A stretch of DNA of 64,000 nt, taken from Triatoma infestans (taxonomy: Eukaryota; Arthropoda; Insecta; Hemiptera; Reduviidae). A program made the position numbers and the translations under genes. The notes beneath the pieces are model-generated. The model worked only from the letters and a program-made list of their open reading frames with translations. It did not search any database and was not told where the DNA came from. The stretch spans positions 1-64,000 of the forward strand of contig JAAEAF010004256.1 in NCBI GenBank assembly GCA_011037195.1, in the 5' to 3' direction. Shown in pieces: positions 63,461-64,000 of the stretch (its first letter is position 1; the number at the start of each line of letters is the position of its first letter).

Positions 63461-64000
63461 AGTTGTCCTGATAAAACTATTTGAGTGAACCCACCAAGCA
63501 AACTTTAGTTAATGATCAACACAATCATTAACAATTTACCTATTGGACACTCTACAGAAGACTGCGTTCTCTGTGCAAATCCTGACATCTAATTGAGCTA
63601 CACTCGTTATTTTACAGCCCACTACAAAGAAAAAAATCACACCTTTGTTTGATTGCAAGGTCATGTTGGCGTAGAAAGTAATGATATGGGCGACAATCAG
63701 CCAAAGAAAGAAGCAGCGATTCCCTTCATGCCACTGAAACCCTTTTGCAGGATAAACGAACAATCTTTGAAAGAAGAGCTCAGAAATGAAGAGGCACCTA
63801 AGAGAGCATTAACTTAGAAAATCTTCCCAATACTAGGCAGGCTAAGTCTCTCCTTGGCAGTTACAACGGAACAAGGTTTGAAGCTTGCATCAGTCAAAAA
63901 CAAATAGACATTGTGGCTCATAGGTTTACTCACGGGGCATTCATGACTCATCGTGGGGGGAGGGTGCACCTGGGAAAGCTGGGTCTAAAACGCGAGCACA
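63461..64000. other. Unassigned; possible non-LTR tail at the window edge
   Basis: From about 63870 the plus strand can be read with one shift as LWLIGLLTGHS then HRGGRVHLGKLGLKRE, similar to the LTGHxxLxxHLxxLGL step of the family A/B/D tails. The similarity is short and the window ends before the Cys cluster, so this is tentative. Confidence 0.35.

Overview
This window looks like AT-rich, repeat-dominated nuclear DNA of an arthropod, most likely an insect. The evidence is the set of decayed mobile elements: non-LTR retrotransposons of Jockey/I/R1 type whose RNase H tails read FQAEVYAI and VWVPGHxGIxGNE, RTE-like scraps, a DD34D mariner, a second Tc1/mariner family, a piggyBac element flanked by TTAA, a Gypsy integrase scrap and tRNA-derived SINEs. 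A hemipteran is possible but the sequence does not prove it. I recognise no host protein-coding gene, no functional tRNA or rRNA gene, and nothing bacterial or viral. Every protein similarity I can support is a transposable-element remnant.

The commonest repeat is here called HEL. It is about 1 kb long, with a 5' hairpin, a TG/TATG microsatellite near the 5' end, two or three internal modules of about 292 bp that each start at CCGGAAGT, a 15-bp subterminal inverted repeat and a 3' hairpin before a T run. This fits the Helentron-associated (HINE/DINE-1) plan; that class call is inference. Copies or fragments lie near 1, 3.1, 8.7, 10.9, 12.3, 13.9, 15.4, 18.2, 22.3, 23.5, 25.1, 27.1, 33.4, 39.3, 42.7, 48.4, 48.5, 49.1, 56.9 and 58.6 kb. 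Several carry later insertions of retrotransposons, SINEs and a palindromic repeat.

That palindromic repeat, here FB, is found at 8.1, 10.5, 16.8, 17.3, 20.1, 31.6 and 43.3 kb. Three copies have target duplications of 11-13 bp, and four share a small conserved core that resembles a hammerhead ribozyme. I infer a non-autonomous retroposon, possibly Penelope-related.

Other landmarks, left to right: non-LTR families D (0.6 and 40.8 kb), A (1.5, 6.6, 25.9, 29.8, 32.2, 43.9, 45.5, 47.0 and 50.2 kb), B (9.4 and 59.5 kb), Jockey-like J (15.8, 20.3 and 30.3 kb) and an R1-like tail (60.9 kb); an internally deleted piggyBac at 18.58-19.84 kb; LTR copies at 20.7, 31.0 and a dimer at 59.9 kb; a 13-unit, 84-bp satellite at 33.44-34.54 kb that seems to come from the HEL 5' end; a decayed DD34D mariner at 37.4-38.2 kb; and two copies (39.4 and 54.1 kb) of a fold-back derivative of another Tc1/mariner family, whose arms are about 0.5-kb inverted copies of its own 3' end. 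The elements do not form a pathway. The window records nested and successive insertions, several with clear target-site duplications.
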